Shown here in pieces: positions 6,700 through 13,311 of a stretch of DNA of 14,260 bases. This DNA is from Beijerinckiaceae bacterium (GTDB taxonomy: Bacteria; Pseudomonadota; Alphaproteobacteria; Rhizobiales; Beijerinckiaceae): NCBI GenBank assembly GCA_947380915.1, contig CANCSY010000060.1:1-14260 (forward strand). Reading direction: 5' to 3'. Numbering within the stretch: position 1 is the stretch's first letter; every line of letters starts with the position of its first letter. Both the position numbers and the translations under genes were made by a program. The notes beneath the pieces are model-generated. The model was not told the DNA's origin. It made no database searches and saw only the letters and a list, made by a program, of their open reading frames with translations.

Positions 6700-7659
6700 T
6701 CAGATGTTCAGAACCCGGCGCGCATTGCCGCTGAGGAATTTGCGCATGTCGGTCCTGGAGAGTTGCAGGGTGTCCAGCCAGTCCATGGCGGGCTTGTGGG
6801 CCACGAAGGGATAGTCGACCGAGAACATGATGTGATCCATGCTCATCTCCATCATGGCGCAGACCAGCGCGGTGGTGGAGAAGTGGCCGCTGGTGGTGAT
6901 GTAGAAATTCTTCGTGAAATGCTCGCGGAAGTTCATTTCGTCATGGCCGGGGCGCTTGAGCGCCTGATCGATCCGCCAGAGCTGATAGGGCAGGGTCTCG
7001 CCCATATGGCCCAGAATGATGTTCAGGCCCGGATGCTTCTCGAAGACGCGGCTGAGGATGAGGCGTATGGCCTGGGTCGCCGTCTCCACCGTATAGCCCC
7101 AGGCGGCGCGTACCACCTGCGGGAAGTCCTTGGCGTATTTGTCGTAATAGACCCGCGAGACGTCTGTGTCGGGGAAGGAGGGGTGGAAATAGATCGGCAC
7201 GCCCAGCGCCTCGGCGCGCTCATAGATGCACCAGAAGCGCTCATCGTCATGGAACACGCCATTGGTCAGGCCGCAGATCATGGCGCCGACGAAACCCAGA
7301 TCCTTCACGCAGCGCTCGAGCTCGCGCGCCGCTGCTTCGGGATGGGCGGTGGGCAGGGCGGCGAAGCCCGCAAAGCGGGTTGGGTGGCGCGCGACGGCTT
7401 CGGCGAGACGGTCATTGACCCGCTTTGTCAGATCGACCGCGATCGCGGGGTCCAGCTTCTGGGCCGAGGGGGCGCCGTGGGACAGGACCTGAATGTCGAT
7501 CCCGGCTTCGTCCATCTCCCGCAGGCGCAGCTCGCCCAGATCGTAGAGCCGTTGCAGCATGTCGGCCGAGCGCGTGCCTTCCGCGCCTTGCAGCTGCGCC
7601 GCAAGCTCACGGTCCCAATAGTGCTCTTCCAGTGCGATGACGGGCATCTTCTTGTACAT
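6700..7659 (-). CDS. Amidohydrolase-family protein resembling gamma-resorcylate/5-carboxyvanillate decarboxylases
   Basis: A 319-residue TIM-barrel protein of the amidohydrolase-2 (ACMSD-like) family. Residues expected to bind the metal and act in catalysis in gamma-resorcylate decarboxylase are present: Glu11 and His13 in ALEEH, His159 in YFHPSF, His218 in ILGHMGE, and Asp282 in FSVDYPF. These motifs, with ETLPYQLWRID (221-231), point to a non-oxidative aromatic acid decarboxylase or a related hydrolase rather than a true amidase. The reading frame continues upstream to 7767 with a Gly/Ala-rich, non-homologous stretch. The ATG at 7659 is chosen because homology begins there and GGAGG (7674-7670) precedes it by 10 nt. 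Transcription probably begins at the extended -10 promoter at 7702-7710. Confidence 0.85.
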   Translation of the reverse strand: MYKKMPVIALEEHYWDRELAAQLQGAEGTRSADMLQRLYDLGELRLREMDEAGIDIQVLSHGAPSAQKLDPAIAVDLTKRVNDRLAEAVARHPTRFAGFAALPTAHPEAAARELERCVKDLGFVGAMICGLTNGVFHDDERFWCIYERAEALGVPIYFHPSFPDTDVSRVYYDKYAKDFPQVVRAAWGYTVETATQAIRLILSRVFEKHPGLNIILGHMGETLPYQLWRIDQALKRPGHDEMNFREHFTKNFYITTSGHFSTTALVCAMMEMSMDHIMFSVDYPFVAHKPAMDWLDTLQLSRTDMRKFLSGNARRVLNI

Positions 7660-7701
7660 GGCCGATGAACCTCCAGCGGCGCCTCCCGCGCCCGAAGGCT
7701 G

Positions 7702-7730
7702 CTTATAGCAGTTCGGCGCTGCCGTCACAG
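7702..7730 (-). promoter_or_regulatory. Putative extended -10 promoter for the amidohydrolase gene
   Basis: On the - strand TGCTATAAG (7710-7702) is an extended -10 element with a five-of-six TATAAG box. A weak -35, CTGTGA (7730-7725), lies 17 nt upstream. The transcript would begin near 7695 with a leader of about 35 nt. Confidence 0.45.
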
Positions 7731-7739
7731 TCCCCCGGG

Positions 7740-7768
7740 TTGACGCCGCCCCCCACGCCGGGCTCAAT
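7740..7768 (+). promoter_or_regulatory. Putative promoter for the VOC-protein gene
   Basis: TTGACG (7740-7745) is followed after 17 nt by CTCAAT (7763-7768). It lies back to back with the - strand promoter in a 161-bp divergent region, so one regulator could serve both. The -10 matches consensus at only three positions. Confidence 0.3.
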
Positions 7769-7820
7769 GCCCGCGGCTGCGCGCCGCAGGCGTCGCAGCG
7801 GCGAAACAGGGGAGCGAAAC

Positions 7821-8174
7821 GTGCTCAAGCGGGTTCAGAGCGTCTATTACACCGTCAAGGACATGGACCGGGCGGTGTCATTCTACGAGGACGTCTTCGG
7901 CCTCAAGCTGAAGTTCCGCGATGGCGCGCGCTGGGCGCAGTTCGACGGCGGTAATGTGAGCTTCGCCCTCAGTTCGCCGGAGGAATCCGCCAGTCTGGAA
8001 GGCGGCGCCGTTGCGGCCCTCGAGGTCGACGATCTCGCGCCCTATGAGGCAAAGCTCGCCGAGAGCGGCTGCACGATCATCCAGAGCCGCGACATGGGCA
8101 GCCATGGCCGCGTGCTCGCCTTCCGCGATCCGGAGGGCAATATCATACAGCTCTTCGCCAAGGCTGCCGGATGA
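7821..8174 (+). CDS. VOC-family (glyoxalase/bleomycin-resistance/dioxygenase fold) protein
   Basis: A 117-residue single VOC module. The family signature SVYYTVKDMDRAVSFYEDVF (7-26) starts the first beta-alpha-beta unit and FRDPEGNIIQLF (101-112) ends the second. At the two usual metal positions the residues are Ser7 (normally His) and Gln110 (normally Glu), so metal binding is doubtful. The protein may bind a ligand without catalysis. The GTG at 7821 is preferred over upstream starts (ATG at 7665 and 7764) because GGGGAG (7809-7814) precedes it by 6 nt and the longer N-terminus is Arg/Pro/Ala-rich and outside the fold. It ends 4 nt before the converging marR-type gene and diverges from the amidohydrolase gene. 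Confidence 0.85.
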   Translation: MLKRVQSVYYTVKDMDRAVSFYEDVFGLKLKFRDGARWAQFDGGNVSFALSSPEESASLEGGAVAALEVDDLAPYEAKLAESGCTIIQSRDMGSHGRVLAFRDPEGNIIQLFAKAAG

Positions 8175-8178
8175 GGCT

Positions 8179-8649
8179 TCAAGCCTCGGCGGCGGCGGCC
8201 ATGGCGGGTTCCAGATTGGCGCTCATGCGCATCAGAATGGCGTGCAGATTTTTCACGTCCGCCTGATCAAGGCCGGCTACCAGCAGGTTTTCCGTCTGGG
8301 CGTTCACCGCCCGGCACTGCTCGGCCACTTCGCGGCCCCTGGGCGTCAGCGAAACCTCGATGCTACGTTGATCCTTGCTCGCGCGCGTGCGCTGGATCAG
8401 GCCCTGATCCGCCAGCGAGCGCAAGAGATGGGACAGGGCGGTCGCCTCAAGCCCAACAGCGTTGGCCAGCGACGAACAGCGCAGGCCCTCCTGTTCCAGT
8501 AAATGAATGAGGACCCTTGCGCCCTGCATGCCGAGCTTGCAGCCCGTCAGGCCCCGCACCGTCTCCCGCCCGAACCGCGTGGCTACGCTGCTCATCAACA
8601 ACCAAAGGCTTGATCCGCCCTGATCCTCGACCAAGATCTGCCGACCCAT
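8179..8649 (-). CDS. MarR-family transcriptional regulator
   Basis: A 156-residue winged helix-turn-helix regulator, expected to act as a dimer that releases DNA on binding small, often aromatic, ligands. The HTH spans about 56-83 (LRCSSLANAVGLEATALSHLLRSL region). The wing carries RTRASKDQRSIEVSLTPRG (87-105), the DxR signature of the family. N- and C-terminal helices would form the dimer interface. The start ATG follows a purine-rich AGGGGGG. It sits downstream of the esterase gene on the same strand, but a 140-bp gap with its own promoter and palindrome separates them. Likely targets are itself and nearby catabolic genes; this is inferred from position only. Confidence 0.9.
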   Translation of the reverse strand: MGRQILVEDQGGSSLWLLMSSVATRFGRETVRGLTGCKLGMQGARVLIHLLEQEGLRCSSLANAVGLEATALSHLLRSLADQGLIQRTRASKDQRSIEVSLTPRGREVAEQCRAVNAQTENLLVAGLDQADVKNLHAILMRMSANLEPAMAAAAEA

Positions 8650-8708
8650 TGATCCCCCCTATCACCGCCGTTGACCGGCATATTCTTGTGCAGGCGTTTT
8701 GGATGTCT

Positions 8709-8729
8709 CGTCCGGCTGAAGGCCGGACG
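8709..8729. promoter_or_regulatory. Palindrome at the predicted marR start site, candidate operator
   Basis: CGTCCGGC (8709-8716) and GCCGGACG (8722-8729) form a perfect 8-bp inverted repeat with a 5-nt centre. It begins 6-7 nt downstream of the - strand -10 box, covering the predicted transcription start. MarR proteins commonly bind such palindromes over their own promoters. No T tract follows it on the - strand, which argues against a terminator for the esterase gene. Confidence 0.45.
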
Positions 8730-8735
8730 TTTGTT

Positions 8736-8765
8736 AATATAGAATGGAAATCTGCGTAACAACAA
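8736..8765 (-). promoter_or_regulatory. Putative promoter of the MarR-type gene
   Basis: On the - strand TTGTTG (8765-8760) and TATATT (8741-8736) are 18 nt apart. The -10 matches consensus at five of six positions. This AT-rich patch stands out in otherwise GC-rich surroundings. Confidence 0.45.
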
Positions 8766-8789
8766 GGGTGCAGAAGGCCGGCTCTCGCC

Positions 8790-9638
8790 TCAGAGCTTTT
8801 CCTGCAGGAAGCGCAGAATGCGGGGGGCCACGAAGCCGGGGAAACTGCCCGGTTCGTCCAGCGGATCGCTCATCCAGAAATGGCCAGCGTCGACGGTTGC
8901 GGTGCGCACGTAGAAATCCGCCCGCTTGAGCGCTGCATGCATGGGTTCAGCCTGAGACTTCGGGTCCACGATGTCGTCGCGCGTGCCCCAGGCCATGAAG
9001 AAGGGGATATGGTTGGAGGCCTTGGTCACATAATTGATGGGCGATGCGCGGTGATAGCCGAATCGATCCTCGAGCGCGCTGAAGCCAAGAAAAATTTCCG
9101 CCAGATTGCCCTTGGGCGCCAGGATCTGGTCGAAGTCCCATTGGGCCATCAGGTCGTAGATTCCATATACCGGCACGCAGACCTTCACCGCCGAACTCAC
9201 CCCCGGATAGGCGTCGTCCGCCTGATTGGCGAATTCCGGCCGGTCGCCCGCCAGCGCCACCAGGGAGGCCAGATGGCCGCCTGCGGAATCGCCCATGACG
9301 CCGATGCGGTTGACGTCGATGCCCAGCCCCGCGCCTTTGGCGCGCAGGAACTGCACGGCGGCGCGCACATCATGCACGGCCTTGGGAAACAGGTTCTTCG
9401 GCGCGAAACGATAGGTCACCGCGAAAACGGCGATGCCCTGTCTGGCGAAATAAGGGCCGAGCCGCGCATAGCTCTTGGGACCGCCGCGCTGCCAGGCGCC
9501 GCCGTGAACCGCCACCATGACAGGCGCATTCGGCTTGCCCGATGGCAGATAGAGATCGCCCGCGATGGCCTGATCGCCCCGCTTCACGAATTCCAGATCC
9601 CGAATGACACTGAAGGTCTCTTGTGGCGCGTCATGCAT
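8790..9638 (-). CDS. Alpha/beta hydrolase, HSL/BD-FAE-like esterase
   Basis: A 282-residue esterase/lipase-type hydrolase. The oxyanion motif is HGGAW (45-49), the nucleophile elbow GDSAGG has Ser118, and the acid and base are Asp222 (TRDDIVDP) and His253 (DAGHF). The HGG plus GDSAGG pair is typical of carboxylesterases and of kynurenine formamidase-like enzymes, so the natural substrate may be an ester or an N-formyl amide. No signal peptide. The frame runs up to GTG 9719, but ATG 9638 is chosen: AGGAG (9651-9647) lies 8 nt upstream and the extra residues look non-coding. It is the last gene of the transporter/SDR block. Confidence 0.85.
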   Translation of the reverse strand: MHDAPQETFSVIRDLEFVKRGDQAIAGDLYLPSGKPNAPVMVAVHGGAWQRGGPKSYARLGPYFARQGIAVFAVTYRFAPKNLFPKAVHDVRAAVQFLRAKGAGLGIDVNRIGVMGDSAGGHLASLVALAGDRPEFANQADDAYPGVSSAVKVCVPVYGIYDLMAQWDFDQILAPKGNLAEIFLGFSALEDRFGYHRASPINYVTKASNHIPFFMAWGTRDDIVDPKSQAEPMHAALKRADFYVRTATVDAGHFWMSDPLDEPGSFPGFVAPRILRFLQEKL

Positions 9639-9666
9639 GGCTTGTGCTCCTGCCCCTGGGGCGCTC

Positions 9667-9693
9667 TCGCGCCGGATTGTTTTTCCGGCGCGA
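9667..9693. repeat. 10-bp perfect inverted repeat between the SDR and esterase genes
   Basis: TCGCGCCGGA (9667-9676) and TCCGGCGCGA (9684-9693) flank a 7-nt TTGTTTT centre. On the - strand transcript it would form a stable hairpin with an A-rich loop. No T tract follows, so it may be an RNA processing or stability element, a weak terminator, or a DNA operator. Confidence 0.6.
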
Positions 9694-9739
9694 TAATCGC
9701 AAAGCAAACCGCCTTCCACAAGGTCGCCGCGGGCTTTTC

Positions 9740-10492
9740 TCAGGCGTTGCCCGGCATCAGGGTGGTGCAGCCGCCATCGACGAACAGTGCTGTTCCCACG
9801 ATGAACGAAGACTCGTCCGACAGGAGGAAGAGCACGGCATTGGCCAGATCCTCGGGCACGCCAGGACGGCCGACCAGATTGAGCACGGGGCGCGTGGGGT
9901 CGAACTCGTCCTTGCCGACGGGCGAGCCGATCTTGTTGGGCACCACCGCATTGACGCGAATCTTGTGGGGCGCGAGCTGGATGGCCTGGGACTTGGTCAG
10001 ATTGACCACGCCGCCCTTGGCCGCCGTATAGGCGGTGGCCCGGTCACGGCCGTAGTAGCCGGAGGTGGAGCTGACATTGACGATGCGCCCGCCGCGTCCG
10101 CCCGCGATCATCTCCTTCGCCACAGCCTTCGTCAGGATGAAGGGCGCGGTGAGGGTGATCGCCAGCACCCGGTTCCACTCCGCCGTGGTCAGGTCGAACA
10201 TGTTTTTATTATCGGAAATGGCGGCGTTGTTGATGAGCATGTCGATGCGCCCGAAGGCGGCCGCAACATCGCTCACGCATTTCAGGATTTCCTCTTCCTT
10301 CGACACGTCACAGACGAAGGCCTTCGCCTTGCCGCCAGCGGCCACGATGTCAGCGGCGACCTTCTCGCCGCGCCCCTGGTCCAGATCGACCACCGCGATG
10401 GTCGCGCCCTGTTTGGCGAGCAGTTTGGAAATGTCCTCACCGATGTTGCGCCCCGCGCCGGTGACGATGGCGACCTGATCCGTGAACTTCAT
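9740..10492 (-). CDS. SDR-family oxidoreductase
   Basis: A 250-residue classical short-chain dehydrogenase/reductase, NAD(P)-dependent. The cofactor loop is TGAGRNIG (11-18; Asn where Gly is usual), Asp36 after strand 2 suggests NAD(H) preference, NNAA spans 88-91, Ser142 and YTAAK (Tyr155, Lys159) form the active site. Two features are unusual. The tetrad Asn of the VNLTGPF helix is Thr113 (ITLTAPF). The conserved PG after strand 6 is Pro-Asn (VVPNKIG). The ending VDGG is normal. GGGAG lies 7 nt before the ATG. It starts 33 nt after the permease gene, so it is probably in the same operon and may oxidise or reduce the imported compound. The exact substrate is unknown. Confidence 0.9.
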   Translation of the reverse strand: MKFTDQVAIVTGAGRNIGEDISKLLAKQGATIAVVDLDQGRGEKVAADIVAAGGKAKAFVCDVSKEEEILKCVSDVAAAFGRIDMLINNAAISDNKNMFDLTTAEWNRVLAITLTAPFILTKAVAKEMIAGGRGGRIVNVSSTSGYYGRDRATAYTAAKGGVVNLTKSQAIQLAPHKIRVNAVVPNKIGSPVGKDEFDPTRPVLNLVGRPGVPEDLANAVLFLLSDESSFIVGTALFVDGGCTTLMPGNA

Positions 10493-10525
10493 GGCGTTCT
10501 CCCTTGGTGGATTGGCGGTGTGGGC

Positions 10526-11353
10526 TCAACCCCGATGGTCGACGCGCCACATTTCGAATCTGTTTTCGATCATCTTGAGCACCTGCGTCAATGCCATGCC
10601 CGCCGCCGCGATGATGATGATGCCCACCATCACCCGGTCCGTCTGGAAGGTGGCGCCCGCCATCTGCATCATGTAGCCGATGCCCGCCGACGCCCCGTAC
10701 ATCTCGCCCACCACGATGCCGATCAGCGCATGGCCTAGGCCCAGTCGCAGCCCCGTGAGCAGATTGGGCACCGAGGAGGGCAGGGCGACGGTGAGGAAAA
10801 GCTGGCCATCCGTGGCGCCGAAGGAGCGCGCCACCTTGATGAAATCGCGGTCGATGGTGCGCACCCCGGTCATCGTGTTCACGAGGATGGGGAAGACCGT
10901 CGACAGGAAGATGATCGCCACCTTCGAGGTCATGTCCACGCCGAACCAGATGATGATGAGCGGCATGAGCGCGATGCGCGGCGTGGCGTAGAGCGCATTC
11001 ACGAAAGGCTCCAGCAGCGCGTTGAAGCGCCGGTACCAGCCCATGAGAATGCCCAGCGGCACGCCCACCACCACAGCCAGCCCGTAGCCCAGGGCGAATT
11101 CGAGGCCGCTGACCGCCAGATCGTTCCAGATGGAGCCATCGCGCACCATGGCGGCGCCGGCCTTGATGATGCGGGTGGGCGCGCTGGTGAAGAGCGGATT
11201 CGCCCAGCCCCAGACCACCGAATATTCCCAGAAAAACATGAAGGCCACCACGGCGATGAGGCCGAGCAGCATGTTTTCGTGGCGCGCCCAGAGGGAGCGG
11301 CTTGGCCCGCCTTCGAGGTCGCTATCGACGAGTTCTTCCGTCACGCTGGTCAC
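10526..11353 (-). CDS. ABC transporter permease, NitT/TauT/SsuC type
   Basis: A 275-residue inner-membrane subunit with about six hydrophobic segments (roughly 28-47, 83-105, 112-135, 142-162, 203-220, 241-260). The EAA-type coupling loop is at VARSFGATDGQLFLTVALP (174-192), whose Gly179 and Pro192 keep the conserved spacing; it docks on the ATPase. Relatives import taurine, alkanesulfonates, nitrate, pyrimidines and aromatic acids. The start is a GTG placed 1 nt after the ATPase stop. GGGAG sits 6 nt before it, which supports this start over later ATGs. It is co-transcribed with the ATPase and binding protein. Confidence 0.9.
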   Translation of the reverse strand: MTSVTEELVDSDLEGGPSRSLWARHENMLLGLIAVVAFMFFWEYSVVWGWANPLFTSAPTRIIKAGAAMVRDGSIWNDLAVSGLEFALGYGLAVVVGVPLGILMGWYRRFNALLEPFVNALYATPRIALMPLIIIWFGVDMTSKVAIIFLSTVFPILVNTMTGVRTIDRDFIKVARSFGATDGQLFLTVALPSSVPNLLTGLRLGLGHALIGIVVGEMYGASAGIGYMMQMAGATFQTDRVMVGIIIIAAAGMALTQVLKMIENRFEMWRVDHRG

Positions 11354-11354
11354 G

Positions 11355-12194
11355 TCACGCTCCCACGGTGGAGGTCATGAGGCCGGTCTTTTCGGCCTCT
11401 TCCTCGATGAGGCGCCAGATCCGCTCCTGCAAATCGCGGAAGCGGGGCTGAAGCTTGGTTTCCAGCGTGCGCTGGTCCGTCAGGTCCACATCCACGATGG
11501 CCTTGATGCGCGCGGGGCGGGCCGAGAACACCGCGACGCGGTCGGCGAGAAACACTGCCTCGTCGATCTGATGGGTGATGAAGAGCGCGGTTTTCTTGGC
11601 GCGCGCGAGGATCTTCAGCAATTCCACCTGCATGAATTCGCGGGTCTGCGCGTCCAGCGCCGCAAAGGGCTCGTCAAGCAGGAGCAACTGGGGGTCGGTG
11701 GCGAGGGCGCGGGCGATATTCACGCGCTGGCGCATGCCGCCCGAAAGCTCATGGGGGTAATGCTCGCCAAAGCCCTTGAGCCCCACCAGCTCCACAAGGC
11801 TCGCCGCCCGGTCTCTGATTTCCCCCTTCGGCAAACGGCCCTGCAATTCCAGGCCATAGCTGATGTTGCGCATCACCGTGCGCCAGGGAAACAGCGAGTC
11901 CTGCTGAAACACCATGGCGCGATCGGCGCCGGGCTTGTCGACGCGCACATCATCAACGCGAATCTCGCCCGCGCGCATCTTCACCAGACCGTCCACGGCG
12001 CCCAGAAAGGTGGATTTGCCGCAGCCGCTGGGGCCGACGATGGCTACCAGTTCGCCCTCGCGCACTTCAAGATCGACGCCATCAAGCACACGCAGATTGC
12101 GCTTGATGCGCTCGTTCCAGAAGTCTATGCGCACGCCGCGCGCTGACAGTTTCACGGCGCGGGCGTCAGTTGCGTCTAGCTGCATCAGGCTCAC
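11355..12194 (-). CDS. ABC transporter ATPase, NitT/TauT/SsuB type
   Basis: A 279-residue nucleotide-binding subunit with all motifs intact: Walker A GPSGCGKST (54-62), Q-loop VFQQDSLFPW (95-104), signature LSGGMRQR (150-157), Walker B LLLLDEPF (170-177), and switch His208 in FITHQ. The LFPW segment is typical of the taurine/sulfonate/nitrate group. The start is taken as the GTG at 12194, whose GTGA overlaps the TGA stop of the binding-protein gene by 4 nt, suggesting translational coupling. ATG 12185, three codons later, is an alternative; neither has a strong Shine-Dalgarno. Homology starts well after both. Confidence 0.92.
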   Translation of the reverse strand: MSLMQLDATDARAVKLSARGVRIDFWNERIKRNLRVLDGVDLEVREGELVAIVGPSGCGKSTFLGAVDGLVKMRAGEIRVDDVRVDKPGADRAMVFQQDSLFPWRTVMRNISYGLELQGRLPKGEIRDRAASLVELVGLKGFGEHYPHELSGGMRQRVNIARALATDPQLLLLDEPFAALDAQTREFMQVELLKILARAKKTALFITHQIDEAVFLADRVAVFSARPARIKAIVDVDLTDQRTLETKLQPRFRDLQERIWRLIEEEAEKTGLMTSTVGA

Positions 12195-13201
12195 TTCATC
12201 AGCTTCGCGAAGAAGCCTTCCTTCTCGAGTTCATCGAGCGCGGTTGTGTCGACAAGCTGCTCCGCCTTCACATTCCCTGCAGCCGGAAGCTTCTCCTTCA
12301 TCTCTTCCAGCACCAGTTCGATGCCCTTGAGGGAGGGGCGCGGAATGTCGGGGAAGACAATCTTGGTGAAGCTGTCATAGGTGGCTTCCAGCGCATGATT
12401 GTTGGGCGTCTTGAGGAAGGCGGCGCTCAGTTCCAGCGCCTCCGCCTTGTTGGTCTTATAGGCGTGGATGCTCTCGCCCATGGCCATCATGAAGCGTTTG
12501 ACGAGATCCGGCTTGGCCTTGAGCGTGGCGCGGCGCGCCACATAGGATGTGTTGGGATAATCGCCGGCAACAACGGTGCAATCGACGAGCATGTGATATT
12601 TGCCGGTCTCCTCCAGCTCCGCGCTGCGCGGCAACTGCTCCATGGAGCCGTCGATCTGACCGCTCATCATGGCGGCGGTGCGGGTGCCTTCGCCACCAAG
12701 CTGCAACAGCGTCACATCGGAGCGCTTGAGGCCCAGATGCGCCACCGCGAAACCAGCCGCCGTATCCGACGACGAGCCCAGCCGGGAAATGGCGATCTTC
12801 TTGCCCTTGAGATCCGCCGCCGTCTTGATTTCGGTCTTGACGATGAGCTGGAAGGGAAGCTTGTTGGAAATGCCCCCGATGAAGACGATGTCGGCGCCCT
12901 GCACGGCCGCCGCCGCAGCGGGCGTATAACCGTTCTGGCCGATATCCACGGAGCCGCCGACCACCGCCTGGGTAAGGGTGACGCCCGCGTCGATATAGAC
13001 CATGCTCAGATCAATCCCGTGCTTGCGGAAGATGCCCTTCTGAAAGCCATAGTTCATGGGCGATGTGGTCATGGAGAAACCATCATAGCCCACCTTGAGC
13101 GGCGTCAGCGTCTGCGCGGAGGCTCGCGAGACGAAGGGCGCGGACAGGAGGCTTGCGCCTGCCAGCGTGGCGAAGCTGCGTCGATCAAGGCGATCCGTCA
13201 T
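12191..13201 (-). CDS. ABC transporter periplasmic substrate-binding protein (NMT1/SsuA-like)
   Basis: A 336-residue binding protein of the NMT1/THI5-SsuA family. The N-terminus DRRSFATLAGASLLSAPFVS carries the twin-arginine motif (Arg7-Arg8) followed by a hydrophobic stretch. Cleavage is likely after Ala29 (RASA/QT), so export by Tat is probable. The mature part begins LKVGYDGFSMTTSP and contains GVTLTQAVVGGSVDIGQNG (73-91), a typical ligand-site block, and DLKGKKIAISRLGSSSD (129-145). The ligand is unknown. Relatives bind sulfonates, pyrimidine precursors, aromatic acids and nitrate. GGAG lies 8 nt before the ATG. It is the first gene of the three-gene transporter set. Confidence 0.9.
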   Translation of the reverse strand: MTDRLDRRSFATLAGASLLSAPFVSRASAQTLTPLKVGYDGFSMTTSPMNYGFQKGIFRKHGIDLSMVYIDAGVTLTQAVVGGSVDIGQNGYTPAAAAAVQGADIVFIGGISNKLPFQLIVKTEIKTAADLKGKKIAISRLGSSSDTAAGFAVAHLGLKRSDVTLLQLGGEGTRTAAMMSGQIDGSMEQLPRSAELEETGKYHMLVDCTVVAGDYPNTSYVARRATLKAKPDLVKRFMMAMGESIHAYKTNKAEALELSAAFLKTPNNHALEATYDSFTKIVFPDIPRPSLKGIELVLEEMKEKLPAAGNVKAEQLVDTTALDELEKEGFFAKLMK

Positions 13202-13311
13202 GTCGTTTACTCCGTCGTCAGCGGCTCTGTGGCCGCGAGGTCCCGTAGTCTAGTCCATTCGCGCGCTTTGTTCACCCGCGCAAAGCCTTCATTTTTTCGT
13301 CAGAGGCGCCT
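13202..13311 (-). promoter_or_regulatory. Intergenic region before the transporter operon, weak promoter candidate
   Basis: This 110-bp gap separates the hydantoinase-B-like gene from the binding-protein gene on the same strand. On the - strand GTGAAC, 17 nt, then TAGACT is a weak sigma-70-like match. There is no convincing terminator, so read-through from the hydantoinase gene is possible. A 6-bp inverted repeat GCTTTG/CAAAGC is also present. Confidence 0.25.
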
